Made by a program: the position numbers and the translations under genes. From contig NZ_CM003768.1 in assembly GCF_001547525.1 (NCBI RefSeq), positions 310,001 through 374,000 on the forward strand: a stretch of 64,000 nucleotides of DNA, written 5' to 3'. The stretch is from Burkholderia anthina. Lineage in GTDB: Bacteria > Pseudomonadota > Gammaproteobacteria > Burkholderiales > Burkholderiaceae. Below the pieces are notes generated by a model. The model worked only from the letters and a program-made list of their open reading frames with translations. It did not search any database and was not told where the DNA came from. Below, piece after piece: positions 30,650 to 43,000 of the stretch. Each line of letters begins with the position of its first letter. The first letter of the stretch is position 1.

Positions 30650-30679
30650 TTGACGAAAGCTTATTCTACACTGTAGAAT
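30650..30679 (+). promoter_or_regulatory. Promoter of the FAD oxidoreductase gene, overlapped by an operator
   Basis: TTGACG (30650-30655) and TAGAAT (30674-30679) are 18 bp apart. The -10 lies inside the palindrome at 30663-30679, so repressor binding would block RNA polymerase. The message would have a leader of about 207 nt. Confidence 0.55.
30663..30679. promoter_or_regulatory. TetR operator 1
   Basis: ATTCTACA-C-TGTAGAAT is a perfect 17-bp palindrome of the length and shape of TetR-family operators. It lies 54 bp from the predicted regulator start. Confidence 0.7.
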
Positions 30680-30680
30680 T

Positions 30681-30699
30681 ATTTCTGCGGTGTAGAAAT
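30681..30699. promoter_or_regulatory. TetR operator 2
   Basis: ATTTCTGCG-G-TGTAGAAAT is an imperfect palindrome with two mismatches. Its centre is 19 bp from that of operator 1, close to two helical turns, so two dimers could bind on one face. Confidence 0.6.
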
Positions 30700-30724
30700 T
30701 GGGTGTCCCGGCACCTTTCAATAC

Positions 30725-30862
30725 GTGCTTTCGCACAGTCCGGGATTCAGGCAGACGCGAGCGTGTCTGCCGTCAACACGGGCCATCGCGCCCTTATCTC
30801 GTTGACACCCAAGTGGAACCGGCTGCCCCACCCGCGAAGCCCCGAAGCAACGGGGCGCTTCG
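30725..30862 (+). other. Structured leader of the FAD oxidoreductase gene
   Basis: Between the predicted transcription start and the start codon lie three inverted repeats: GTGC-TTTC-GCAC at 30725-30736, GCAGAC-N8-GTCTGC at 30751-30770, and CGAAGCCCCG paired with CGGGGCGCTTCG (with a small bulge) at 30835-30862. There is no T-run after any of them and no small reading frame that stands out. Function unknown. Confidence 0.4.
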
Positions 30863-30892
30863 ACAGGCGGCCAAGACCATGCAAGTGCAATC

Positions 30893-32314
30893 ATGACTTC
30901 CAATCACAAGCCCCTGATCCAGGGCGAATCGCGTTTCGAGCAAACGCAACTGAATATCGAGAAAGACAACTGGAACTGGTGCGATCCGGCCCGCTACGAC
31001 GGTGAGCGCCCGGCGAACTGGTACGAGGCGTCGCTGTCGCGCCATGAAAACAGCGCGCCGCTCGCGCAAGACGCCGTCTGCGACGTGCTCGTGATCGGCG
31101 CGGGGCTGCTCGGCGCATCGGCCGCGCTGCATCTCGCGGAAGCGGGCGTCGACACGATCCTCGTCGACAAGCATCACGTCGGCTCGGCCGCGTCGGGCCG
31201 CAACGGCGGCCAATTGACGCCCGGCCTCGCGCGCTGGGAAGCGGCCGACATGATCGAGAACCTGTCGCACGACGATGCGAAGCGGCTGTGGCGCTTCGCA
31301 TCGGCCGAGTCGATGGACCTGATCGACGGGATCGGCGCGCGTTACGCGCTCGATCTCGACCGCAAGCGCGGCCACGTCACGGCAGCGGTTCACCCCGGCC
31401 ACATGAGCGCGCTGCTCGACGGCGCCGATGCGCGCCGCCATCTGGGCGATGCGGGCGTGACGCTCGTCGGCCGCCATCAGCTGCACGACGAATACGTGCG
31501 CTCGGGGCTGTATCACGGCGCGGCGATCGACGCGATCGGCGGGCAGATCCATCCGCTCGCGCTCGTGCGCGGCCTCGTGCACGGCTTCCGGCTGAACGGC
31601 GGCGCGCTGTTCGAGGGCACCGAGGTGCTGGAGCTCGACGAGACGCCCGCGGGCGTCGTCGCGACGACGCCGGGCGGCACGATCACCGCGCGCCGCGGCG
31701 TCGTGCTCGCGCTGCACAACACGACGTTCCGGCTGCTCGACGACGGCGCGGCGACCACGGTGCCGTTCTTCACGTACGTGAGCGTGACGGCGCCGCTCGA
31801 CGTCGACGTCGCGACGCTGATGCCGGCCGGCATGCCGGTGTACGACACGCAGTTCCAGATCGACTACTACCGGCCGGTGCGCGGCAATCGCCTGCTGTTC
31901 GGCGGGCAGGGCACCGGCAGCTGCTGGGCGCAGTCGGACGTGAACGCGTACTTGCTGACGCGGCTGAACACGGTGTTTCCGCAGCACGACGGCCGCTTCG
32001 CGCTCGACTACTGCTGGAGCGGCGTCAGCGACTTCACGCTGAACGGCGCCACCGACAGCCGCAAGACCGACGGCCGCGTGCCGATGTACATGGTGCAGGG
32101 CTGGAGCGGCCACGGCGTCGCGCAGACGGTGCGGATCGGCAAGGCGATCTGCGACGATTTCGTGGGCCGCAACGACGATTTCTCGATGCTCACGGGCATC
32201 GACCATCGCGCAATTCCGCTCGGCCGGCAGCTGTCGCCGATCGCGATCCCGGCCGCGAAGGCGGCGATGAGCGTGATGAGCGCGCTGAACCCGGGGCGGA
32301 TGATTTCGTTCTGA
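30893..32314 (+). CDS. FAD-dependent amine oxidoreductase (DAO family, PuuB-like)
   Basis: A 473-residue flavoprotein of the glycine oxidase/D-amino acid oxidase superfamily. The ADP-binding motif is DVLVIGAGLLGASAALHLAE at about residue 64, followed by ILVDKHHVGSAASGRNGGQL, the pattern of gamma-glutamylputrescine oxidase and similar enzymes. The end has MYMVQGWSGHGVAQTVRIGK, the conserved C-terminal FAD contact. An N-terminal extension of about 60 residues with NWNWCDPARYDGERPANWYEA is common in this group. The divergent TetR gene may control it. The substrate is probably a polyamine derivative or an amino acid. No Shine-Dalgarno is obvious. Confidence 0.8.
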   Translation: MTSNHKPLIQGESRFEQTQLNIEKDNWNWCDPARYDGERPANWYEASLSRHENSAPLAQDAVCDVLVIGAGLLGASAALHLAEAGVDTILVDKHHVGSAASGRNGGQLTPGLARWEAADMIENLSHDDAKRLWRFASAESMDLIDGIGARYALDLDRKRGHVTAAVHPGHMSALLDGADARRHLGDAGVTLVGRHQLHDEYVRSGLYHGAAIDAIGGQIHPLALVRGLVHGFRLNGGALFEGTEVLELDETPAGVVATTPGGTITARRGVVLALHNTTFRLLDDGAATTVPFFTYVSVTAPLDVDVATLMPAGMPVYDTQFQIDYYRPVRGNRLLFGGQGTGSCWAQSDVNAYLLTRLNTVFPQHDGRFALDYCWSGVSDFTLNGATDSRKTDGRVPMYMVQGWSGHGVAQTVRIGKAICDDFVGRNDDFSMLTGIDHRAIPLGRQLSPIAIPAAKAAMSVMSALNPGRMISF

Positions 32315-32332
32315 CCGACTGCGGCAGGCAAC

Positions 32333-32372
32333 AAAAAGCCCGATGCGAATCGCTTCGCATCGAGCTTTTTTT
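32333..32372. terminator. Bidirectional terminator between the FAD gene and purB
   Basis: AAAAAGC-CCGATGCGAA pairs with TTCGCATCG-AGCTTTTTTT. T-runs exist on both strands, so it can end both convergent transcripts. Confidence 0.9.
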
Positions 32373-32390
32373 CGTCCGGCGACGCGGCGC

Positions 32391-34999
<2,609 letters not shown>

Positions 35000-35000
35000 C

Positions 35001-35056
35001 CGACGGTTAACCGCCGACGGTTAATCCGGCCGGCGGCCCGGCGGCCCGGCGGCCCG
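35001..35056 (+). repeat. Short direct repeats after the LysR gene
   Basis: CGACGGTTAA occurs twice with a 14-bp period (35001 and 35015), followed by three exact tandem copies of GCGGCCCG (35033-35056). They stand right after the LysR stop codon. Confidence 0.65.
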
Positions 35057-35297
35057 GCTGACGGCGGCCTTGCGGCGCCTGTCGGACGGCCGTCCGCAGC
35101 CCCGCCCGTGCCTGCCCGATCCGGTTTTCCCCGAACGCGATGCACGGCCGATCGCCGGCGTTCTTGCGCAGATCGACCGCGGATTTGCGGAAAATCGCGA
35201 TCATGCAAGAAACGCATAATCGAATAAACAAACGGCATTGGATAAAAAAAACGGCTTTTTCGACAATGGGCGCAATCCGTTGAACGTTGGAGCTTCC

Positions 35298-36584
35298 ATG
35301 TCTTCGCAACAGCAGTCCATCCCGTCCTACCTGCACGCCGACGATCTCGGCCCGTGGGGCAACTACCTTCAGCAGGTCGATCGCGTCGCGCCGTACCTCG
35401 GTTCGCTGTCGCGCTGGCTCGAAACGCTGAAGCGTCCGAAGCGCATCCTGGTCGTCGACTGCCCCATCGAGCTCGACAACGGCACCGTCGCGCACTTCGA
35501 GGGCTATCGCGTGCAGCACAACGTGTCGCGCGGCCCGGGCAAGGGCGGCGTGCGCTACCACCAGGACGTGACGCTGTCGGAAGTGATGGCGCTGTCGGCA
35601 TGGATGTCGGTGAAGAACGCGGCTGTGAACGTGCCGTACGGCGGCGCGAAGGGCGGTATCCGCGTCGACCCGCGCAAGCTGTCGCGCGGTGAGCTCGAGC
35701 GCGTGACGCGCCGCTACACCAGCGAAATCGGCATCATCATCGGCCCGAACACCGACATTCCGGCGCCGGACGTCAACACCAACGAACAGGTGATGGCGTG
35801 GATGATGGACACGTACTCGATGAACCAGGGCCAGACGTCGACCGGCGTCGTGACCGGCAAGCCGATCGCGCTCGGCGGTTCGCTCGGCCGCAAGGAAGCG
35901 ACGGGCCGCGGCGTGTTCGTCGTCGGCTCGGAAGCGGCGAAGAAGAAGGGCCTCGAGATCGAAGGCGCGCGCATCGCGGTGCAGGGCTTCGGCAACGTCG
36001 GCGGCATCGCGGCGAAGCTGTTCCAGGAAGCGGGCGCGAAGGTGATCGCGGTGCAGGATCACACGGGCACGATCTACCAGCCGGCCGGCCTCGATTCGAA
36101 CAAGCTGCTCGACCACGTCGCCCGCACGGGCGGCGTCGCGGGCTTCGAAGGCGCGGAGCCGATGCCGAACGACGAGTTCTGGACGGTCGAGACCGACATC
36201 CTGATCCCGGCGGCGCTGGAGAACCAGATCACCGAGAAGAACGCGGCGAAGATCCGCACGAAGATCATCGTCGAAGGCGCGAACGGCCCGACGACGACGG
36301 CGGCCGACGACATCCTGAGCGCGAACGGCGTGCTCGTGATCCCCGACGTGATCGCGAACGCGGGCGGCGTGACGGTGTCGTACTTCGAGTGGGTCCAGGA
36401 TTTCTCGAGCTTCTTCTGGACGGAAGACGAGATCAACCATCGCCTCGAGCGCGTGATGCGCGAAGCGTTCGCCGGCGTGTGGGCGGTCGCGGAAGAGCAC
36501 AAGGTGACGGTGCGTACGGCGGCGTTCATCGTCGCGTGCAAGCGCATCCTGATGGCGCGCGAAATGCGCGGCCTCTACCCCTGA
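35298..36584 (+). CDS. gdhA: Glutamate dehydrogenase
   Basis: A 428-residue Glu/Leu/Phe/Val dehydrogenase that interconverts glutamate and 2-oxoglutarate plus ammonia. The substrate lysines lie in [13 protein letters not shown] and [14 protein letters not shown], and the nucleotide motif is [13 protein letters not shown]. The C-terminal [20 protein letters not shown] is typical of the short, hexameric form. The start at 35298 has GGAG seven bases ahead; the frame extends to 35238. A tandem repeat begins at its stop codon. Cofactor preference is not decided from the sequence. Confidence 0.94.
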   Translation: MSSQQQSIPSYLHADDLGPWGNYLQQVDRVAPYLGSLSRWLETLKRPKRILVVDCPIELDNGTVAHFEGYRVQHNVSRGPGKGGVRYHQDVTLSEVMALSAWMSVKNAAVNVPYGGAKGGIRVDPRKLSRGELERVTRRYTSEIGIIIGPNTDIPAPDVNTNEQVMAWMMDTYSMNQGQTSTGVVTGKPIALGGSLGRKEATGRGVFVVGSEAAKKKGLEIEGARIAVQGFGNVGGIAAKLFQEAGAKVIAVQDHTGTIYQPAGLDSNKLLDHVARTGGVAGFEGAEPMPNDEFWTVETDILIPAALENQITEKNAAKIRTKIIVEGANGPTTTAADDILSANGVLVIPDVIANAGGVTVSYFEWVQDFSSFFWTEDEINHRLERVMREAFAGVWAVAEEHKVTVRTAAFIVACKRILMAREMRGLYP

Positions 36585-36651
36585 CCGGGCGTCCCTGATC
36601 GGGCGTCCCTGACCGGGTGTCCCTAACCGGGCGTCCCTAACCGGGCGTCCC
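36582..36651 (+). repeat. Five tandem 14-bp repeats starting at the gdhA stop codon
   Basis: The unit TGACCGGGCGTCCC is repeated five times with small changes (TGATCGGGCGTCCC, TGACCGGGTGTCCC, then TAACCGGGCGTCCC twice). The first unit begins with the gdhA stop codon TGA. No terminator stem is seen in the 290-bp gap to gltI. Confidence 0.9.
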
Positions 36652-36873
36652 TGATCAACGACCATGATCGATTCATGATGCAATCCACCCGATTGCGGAA
36701 ATGAACCCTCGCGGGCGATGCCGAATCCGGCATCGCCCGCGCGCGCATTCGGGGCGCCCGAAGCCGGGAGGACGGCTTCTCGCAGGGCGATTCGTAGTGC
36801 GGTTAACAACCAGTACTTTCAAAAATATTACTTTGATACACTGGCGCGGGTTTTAGCCAAGGAGATGACCAAA

Positions 36874-37767
36874 ATGAAATACCACAAGGCAGTCCTGATG
36901 GTCGCGGCGCTTTGCGCGTTCGCAAGCGGCGCGCATGCTCAGGAGACGGGCACGCTGAAGAAGATCAAGGACACCGGCGTGATCGCGCTGGGCCACCGCG
37001 AATCGTCGATTCCGTTCTCCTATTACGATCAGAACCAGCAGGTGGTCGGCTATTCGCGCGAATTCCAGATGAAGATCGTGGACGCGGTGAAGAAGAAGCT
37101 GAACCTGCCGAACCTGCAGGTGAAGAACATCCCCGTCACGTCGCAGAACCGCATTCCGCTCGTGCAGAACGGCACGGTCGACATCGAGTGCGGCTCGACG
37201 ACCAACAACCTCGAGCGCCAGCAGCAGGCTGCATTCTCCGACACGATCTTCGTGATCGGCACGCGCCTGATGACGAAGAAGGATTCGGGCGTCAAGGATT
37301 TCGCCGACCTGAAGGGCAAGACGGTCGTGACGACGGCCGGCACGACGTCGGAGCGCCTGCTGCGCAAGATGAACAACGACAAGCAGCTCGGCATGAACAT
37401 CATCAGCGCGAAGGATCACGGCGATTCTTTCAACACGCTGGAATCGGGCCGCGCGGTCGCGTTCATGATGGATGACGCGCTGCTCGCGGGCGAGCGCGCG
37501 AAGGCGAAGCAGCCGGGCGAGTGGGTGATCGTCGGCACGCCGCAATCGGAAGAGGCTTACGGCTGCATGATGCGCAAGGGCGACGCCGACTTCAAGAAGG
37601 TCGTCGACGACGCGATCTCGCAAGTCGAGAAGTCGGGCGAAGCCGCGAAGATCTACGCGAAGTGGTTCGAGAACCCGATCCCGCCGAAGGGGCTGAACCT
37701 GAACTTCCCGCTGTCCGATTCGATGAAGAAGCTGTACGCGAACCCGAACGACAAGGCGCTCGACTGA
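36874..37767 (+). CDS. gltI: Glutamate/aspartate ABC transporter, periplasmic binding protein
   Basis: A 297-residue family 3 solute-binding protein. The signal peptide (MKYHKAVLMVAALCAFASGAHA) ends near residue 22. The mature part has TLKKIKDTGVIALGHRESSIP, the usual opening, and CGSTTNNLERQQQAAFSDTI and KTVVTTAGTTSERLL in the binding cleft, as in GltI. ATG 36874 is chosen because AAGGAG is ten bases ahead; the in-frame ATG at 36865 is too close to it. First gene of gltIJKL. Confidence 0.94.
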   Translation: MKYHKAVLMVAALCAFASGAHAQETGTLKKIKDTGVIALGHRESSIPFSYYDQNQQVVGYSREFQMKIVDAVKKKLNLPNLQVKNIPVTSQNRIPLVQNGTVDIECGSTTNNLERQQQAAFSDTIFVIGTRLMTKKDSGVKDFADLKGKTVVTTAGTTSERLLRKMNNDKQLGMNIISAKDHGDSFNTLESGRAVAFMMDDALLAGERAKAKQPGEWVIVGTPQSEEAYGCMMRKGDADFKKVVDDAISQVEKSGEAAKIYAKWFENPIPPKGLNLNFPLSDSMKKLYANPNDKALD

Positions 37768-37800
37768 CCAAGCGGCCGTTGACGCAGAAATGACGCTACT

Positions 37801-37836
37801 GAAACGGAAGAGGCCATGCTTCTTCCGTTTCTTTTT
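37801..37836 (+). terminator. Intrinsic terminator/attenuator between gltI and gltJ
   Basis: A perfect eleven-base stem, GAAACGGAAGA with TCTTCCGTTTC, closes a nine-base loop and is followed directly by five T. It lies inside the operon. Partial readthrough would leave far more binding protein than membrane components. Confidence 0.85.
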
Positions 37837-37851
37837 GCTGGAGTCTTGCCC

Positions 37852-38592
37852 ATGTCTTACCACTGGAACTGGGGCATCTTTCTGAGCCCCGTGTCGACCG
37901 GCGAGCCGACGACCTATTTCGGCTGGCTGCTGTCCGGCTTCTGGGTGACGATCGAGGTGTCGCTCGTCGCCTGGGTCATCGCGCTGATCGTCGGATCGCT
38001 GTTCGGCGTGCTGCGCACCGTGCCGAACAAATGGCTCGCCGCGATCGGCACCGTGTACGTGTCGATCTTCCGGAACATCCCGCTGATCGTGCAGTTCTTC
38101 GTCTGGTATCTCGTGATACCCGAGTTGCTGCCCGCGTCGATCGGCACGTGGATCAAGCAGTTGCCGCCCGGCACGCAGTTCTTTACCGCGTCGATCGTCT
38201 GTCTCGGCCTGTTTACGGGTGCCCGCGTATGCGAACAGGTGCGCTCGGGCATCAACGCGCTGCCGAAGGGCCAGCGCGCGGCCGGCCTCGCGATGGGCTT
38301 CACGCAATGGCAGACGTATCGCTACGTGCTGCTGCCCGTGGCGTACCGGATCATCGTGCCGCCGCTCACGTCGGAATTCCTGAACATCTTCAAGAACTCC
38401 GCCGTCGCGTCGACGATCGGCCTGCTCGATCTGTCCGCGCAGGCGCGCCAGCTCGTCGACTACACCGCGCAGACCTACGAGTCGTTCATCGCGGTCACGC
38501 TCGCGTACGTGCTGATCAACCTCGTCGTGATGGCGTTCATGCGCTGGATCGAAGGCCGTACGCGGCTGCCCGGCTATATCGGAGGCAAGTGA
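37852..38592 (+). CDS. gltJ: Glutamate/aspartate ABC transporter permease GltJ
   Basis: A 246-residue inner-membrane permease of the HisM/GltJ class with about five helices. The conserved EAA-type loop is seen in [22 protein letters not shown], which contacts the ATPase. The aspartate/glutamate-type N-terminus [14 protein letters not shown] is typical of GltJ. The start at 37852 has CTGGAG upstream and lies just after the internal terminator. It overlaps gltK by one base (TGATG). Confidence 0.93.
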   Translation: MSYHWNWGIFLSPVSTGEPTTYFGWLLSGFWVTIEVSLVAWVIALIVGSLFGVLRTVPNKWLAAIGTVYVSIFRNIPLIVQFFVWYLVIPELLPASIGTWIKQLPPGTQFFTASIVCLGLFTGARVCEQVRSGINALPKGQRAAGLAMGFTQWQTYRYVLLPVAYRIIVPPLTSEFLNIFKNSAVASTIGLLDLSAQARQLVDYTAQTYESFIAVTLAYVLINLVVMAFMRWIEGRTRLPGYIGGK

Positions 38593-39269
38593 TGCATCAG
38601 TTCGACTGGAGTAGTATTCCCGGCGCGCTGCCGACGCTGTGGTCGGGCGCGATCGTCACGTTCAAGATCACGCTGATCGCGATCGTGGTCGGGATCGTCT
38701 GGGGCACGCTGCTGGCGCTGCTGCGGCTGTCCGGCGTGAAGCCGCTCGCATGGTTCGCGAAAGCGTACGTGACGGTGTTCCGCTCGATCCCGCTCGTGAT
38801 GGTGCTGCTGTGGTTCTTCCTGATCGTGCCGCAGGTGCTGCAGGGCGTGCTCGGGCTGTCGCCGACGATCGACATCCGCCTCGCGTCGGCGATGGTCGCG
38901 TTCTCGTTGTTCGAAGCCGCGTATTATTCCGAGATCATCCGCGCCGGCATCCAGGCGGTGCCGCGCGGGCAGGTGAATGCCGCGTTCGCGCTCGGCATGA
39001 ACTACGCGCAGGCGATGCGCCTCGTGATCCTGCCGCAGGCGTTCCGCGCGATGGTGCCGCTGCTGCTCACGCAGGCGATCGTCCTGTTCCAGGATACGTC
39101 GCTCGTGTACGTGATCAGTCTCGCGGACTTCTTCCGCACGGCCGCCAACATCGGCGATCGCGACGGCACGACCGTCGAGATGGTCCTGTTCGCCGGCGCA
39201 TGCTATTTCGTGATTTGCTCGTTGGCGTCTGCTCTCGTCAAGGGTCTCCAGAAAAAGGTCACAAGATGA
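38592..39269 (+). CDS. gltK: Glutamate/aspartate ABC transporter permease GltK
   Basis: The second permease (225 residues), with about five helices and the EAA-type loop [39 protein letters not shown] is the usual GltK opening. Its ATG shares a base with the gltJ stop, and its stop overlaps the gltL start (ATGA), so the three are translated together. Confidence 0.93.
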   Translation: MHQFDWSSIPGALPTLWSGAIVTFKITLIAIVVGIVWGTLLALLRLSGVKPLAWFAKAYVTVFRSIPLVMVLLWFFLIVPQVLQGVLGLSPTIDIRLASAMVAFSLFEAAYYSEIIRAGIQAVPRGQVNAAFALGMNYAQAMRLVILPQAFRAMVPLLLTQAIVLFQDTSLVYVISLADFFRTAANIGDRDGTTVEMVLFAGACYFVICSLASALVKGLQKKVTR

Positions 39270-39991
39270 TTTCCATCAAGAACGTTTCGAAGTGGTACGG
39301 CCAGTTTCAGGTCCTTACCGAATGCACGACCGAGGTCAAGAAAGGCGAAGTGGTCGTCGTGTGCGGCCCGTCGGGCTCCGGCAAGTCGACGCTGATCAAG
39401 ACCGTGAACGGCCTCGAGCCGTTCCAGCAGGGCGAGATCCTCGTGAACGGCCAGTCGGTCGGCGACAAGAAGACGAACCTGTCGAAGCTGCGCTCGAAGG
39501 TGGGGATGGTGTTCCAGCATTTCGAGCTGTTCCCGCATCTGTCGATCACCGAGAACCTGACGCTCGCGCAGATCAAGGTGCTCGGCCGCGGCAAGGACGA
39601 AGCGGCGGAGAAGGGCATGAAGCTGCTCGATCGCGTCGGCCTGAAGGCGCATGCGCACAAGTTTCCGGGCCAGTTGTCGGGCGGCCAGCAGCAGCGTGTC
39701 GCGATCGCGCGCGCGCTGTCGATGGACCCGATCGCGATGCTGTTCGACGAGCCGACGTCCGCGCTCGATCCCGAGATGATCAACGAAGTGCTCGACGTGA
39801 TGGTCGAACTCGCGCAGGAAGGCATGACGATGATGGTCGTCACGCACGAGATGGGCTTCGCGAAGAAGGTCGCGCATCGCGTGATCTTCATGGACAAGGG
39901 CGCGATCGTCGAGGACGACCGCAAGGACGATTTCTTCTCGAATCCGAAATCGGAACGCGCGAAGGACTTCCTCGCGAAGATCCTGCACTGA
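39266..39991 (+). CDS. gltL: Glutamate/aspartate ABC transporter ATPase GltL
   Basis: A 241-residue ATPase: Walker [10 protein letters not shown] at about residue 34, Q-loop [14 protein letters not shown], signature [15 protein letters not shown], Walker [14 protein letters not shown] and the switch histidine in VVTHEMGFA. It ends the gltIJKL operon before a strong terminator. Confidence 0.96.
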   Translation: MISIKNVSKWYGQFQVLTECTTEVKKGEVVVVCGPSGSGKSTLIKTVNGLEPFQQGEILVNGQSVGDKKTNLSKLRSKVGMVFQHFELFPHLSITENLTLAQIKVLGRGKDEAAEKGMKLLDRVGLKAHAHKFPGQLSGGQQQRVAIARALSMDPIAMLFDEPTSALDPEMINEVLDVMVELAQEGMTMMVVTHEMGFAKKVAHRVIFMDKGAIVEDDRKDDFFSNPKSERAKDFLAKILH

Positions 39992-40022
39992 GCGTTCGCG
40001 CGTTTTCGCGCGCACCCATGCG

Positions 40023-40057
40023 AAAACCGCCCAGCACGTAGCCGGGCGGTTTTTTTT
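40023..40057. terminator. Bidirectional terminator between gltL and the autotransporter
   Basis: AAAACCGCCC and GGGCGGTTTTTTTT form a perfect stem with an eleven-base loop. T-runs on both strands allow it to serve both convergent genes. Confidence 0.9.
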
Positions 40058-40073
40058 CGTCCGCCGCCGGGCG

Positions 40074-43000
40074 TTACCAGCTGTACCGGTAGCCGACCTG
40101 CCCGACGATGCCGCGCCGGTAATCGCCGCCGATGTTGCGCGCGATCTTCGCATTCGCGTACAGCTCGCCCGACTTGCCGAAGCCGGCGGTCACGCCGACG
40201 CCGAGCTCGTACCAGGTGCGCCCGAGATGCGTCGCGAACGGCGTGCCGCCGACCACGGTTTGCCCCGGCGACAGGAAGTCGTGCAGCACGTCGGCCGTGA
40301 AGTACGGCGTCGCGGCGCCGCCGCCCGCGTCCGACGGGAGGTTCGGCCGGAAGATGCGCACGCCGACGCGGCCGCGCAGCGCATTCGACGTCGTGCCCGA
40401 TACGGCCGACACGTTGTCGTTGAACCCGTTCAGCTTCAGGTACTGAACCATGAGCTGCGCCTGCGGCTCGACCGCGACCGGCAGCGTACCGATCGCGAAC
40501 GGTTTGCCGACTTCCTGCGACAGCGCGACGCCGAAGCCGTTCTGCGACGCTTCGTTGCCGTAGCTGTCGCGATAGCGGTTGCCGTAGTGCGTGACCTGGC
40601 CGACGCTGTCGAAGTAGGTGCCGTCGGACAGGTAGCGCGTCCAGTAGCCGCCGACGCTCTGCGCGTGCATCTCGACCGAGCCCGTCGACGTCGACAGGGT
40701 GGGCGAGCCGGCGCGCGCCATGTCGCTGAAGCTCGCGTTCGACACGCCGATGCTGGCCGTCACGCCCGCATGCGTGCTGCCGGCGCCGTCCGGCGCCTGG
40801 TCGAGGGTCCAGTCCTTGCCGAACTGCGCGAAGAACGTGCGCTCGTCGGCGGAGAAACGGCCCGCGTTCGCATCGAGGCTTTGGCCGCCGATGCGCCCCC
40901 ACACGCCGTCGCGATTGCCCGGCGCCTGCTTCTCGACGTTGTAGATGTCGCCGACGCGCTCGTGCAGCCTGCCGAGCGTCGAAAAGCCGTAGTCGGCGTT
41001 CAGCAGCGGTGTCATCGCGTAGCCGGAGACGCCCGGACGATACGCGAGCGCGCCGCCGTTGCCATTCCCGTTTCCGTTGGTGCCGCCGTCGCCGCCGCCG
41101 GACGGGTGGATCGGGCCGCCGGGGTCGGTCGGGTCGAGCTGCGAACGCAGGTACCAGCCGTTCGCATCGCCTTGCCCGCCGCGATAGAGCCGGTATTCGT
41201 ACGCGCCGGCCTGTACCGGGCCGGCGAGATGGAACGCGGACGCGGCGGTCGTGCCGCCGTTGGCCGTGACGACCACGGGAATCCCGTCGCCGGTCGTCTG
41301 CGCGCCGGTGCCGGCCGTGTTGGCGATCTTCAGGCCGGTCGTGCCGCTCGCCGTGCCGCCGTTCACGATCAGACGGTCGGTCGGCGACGCGTCGGCGCCG
41401 AGATACGTGTTCAGCGCGATCGTGCCGCCGTTGCCGACGTAGCCGCCCGTCGTCAGCGTCTTGTAGCTGCCGGTCAGCGTCGGCGAGCCGGTCGGCGCGG
41501 CGAATGCGACGAGGCCCGCGTTGTTCAGGCGGCTCAGGACCGAACTGCCCGTCATGCGCCACGTGCTGGTGCCGTCGACGGTCAGCGCGACCGGGTCGAT
41601 TTTCCCGGTCAGCGTCGTGCCGTTCGCGAGGAACACGTTGCCGGTGCTCGACGCGTCGGAAACGATGTCGCCCGCGAGGTTCACCGCCGATGCGTCGAAC
41701 GTCACGTTGCTGCCGTTCGCGAGGTTCAGCAGCGTGCCGTTGCCGGCCGTCACGACCGTGCCGTTGCGCACCGCGATGTCGGCCGTGCCGCCGCGCGCGG
41801 CGAAGGCCGGCCCGGTGACGGACGTCACGCTGCCGCCGTCGACGAGCACCGAGCTGGTCGCGCCGTTCGCGAGCGTGTCCGACGTCAGCACGCCGGCCGT
41901 CGCGCCCGTGAGCGCCGTGCCGGTCAATGCGAGCACGCCGCCGCTGTTCGCCGTTGCGCCGTTGCCGGCCGCGCTGGCGAGCGACGAACCCGTATCGGCG
42001 ATGCGCCCGCCGTCTTGCGCGACGATGGCGTCGGCCGCATTGCCCGACGCGGTGACTTTCGCACCCGACAGCAGGGTCGTCGCGCCGCCGTCCATGACGA
42101 TCGCATGGGCGTTCGCGCCGGTCGTCGCGACGGTCGTCCCGTTGGCCGCGAGCGTGGAATCGGCGCCCGACACGAACAGGGCGCGCGCATCGGCGCCCGT
42201 CGTGCGGACGACCGTGGCCGCATCGGTCGCGATGCGCGCGCCCGCGCCGGTCGACGTGAGGCCGGCGGCGCCGTTGCCGGTCGTCGCGATCTGCGTGCCG
42301 GACAGCGCGATCGTCGCATTCGCACCGAGGTTGCGGATCGCGCTGCCCGATCCGCCGACCGCGATCGACGTCGCGCCGGCCGCGATGCCGCCGCCCGTGA
42401 CGGTCGAGTCGATCAGCACGCCGTCGGCGCTGCCGTTCGCGACGACGGTGCCGGCGCCCGACAGCGCGACCGATGCGCCGGCCCCCGTCAGGCGCACGCC
42501 CGCGACGCCGTCGTCGGCCTCGATCGAGCCTGCGTTGGCGAGCGTGGCCGACGCGCCTTGCACGAGCGCGCCGGTGCCGTTGGCGACGCGGATCGTCGAC
42601 GCGTTGTTCACCGTGCCGAGCGTGCCGGCCACGACGCCCGTCGAGCCGGCGCCGGTCAGCAATATCGTGCTGCGATTCTCGAGCGTGCCGAGGTTCCGCG
42701 CGATGAAACCGGTCACGCCGGCGGTCGACGCCGTGACGGCGGCGTGGTTGGTGAGCGTCGTCGCGACCGGCGCGCCGGCATTCGCGCCGGCGAGGTCGTG
42801 CGCCTGCCCGTCCACCACGCCCGCGGTCGCGCCGGCCGCGTTCAGGTCGATCGTCGCGCCGGCGTCGATCGTGCCCTTCGCGCCGCCTTCGACCGCGATC
42901 GCGATGCCGTTCGCGCCGTTGACGTGGTAGACCGCGTTGCCGGTCGACAGCGTGGTGCCGGCGTCGGTCGCGAGTACGCCGCGCGCCCGCTGGCCGTTGA

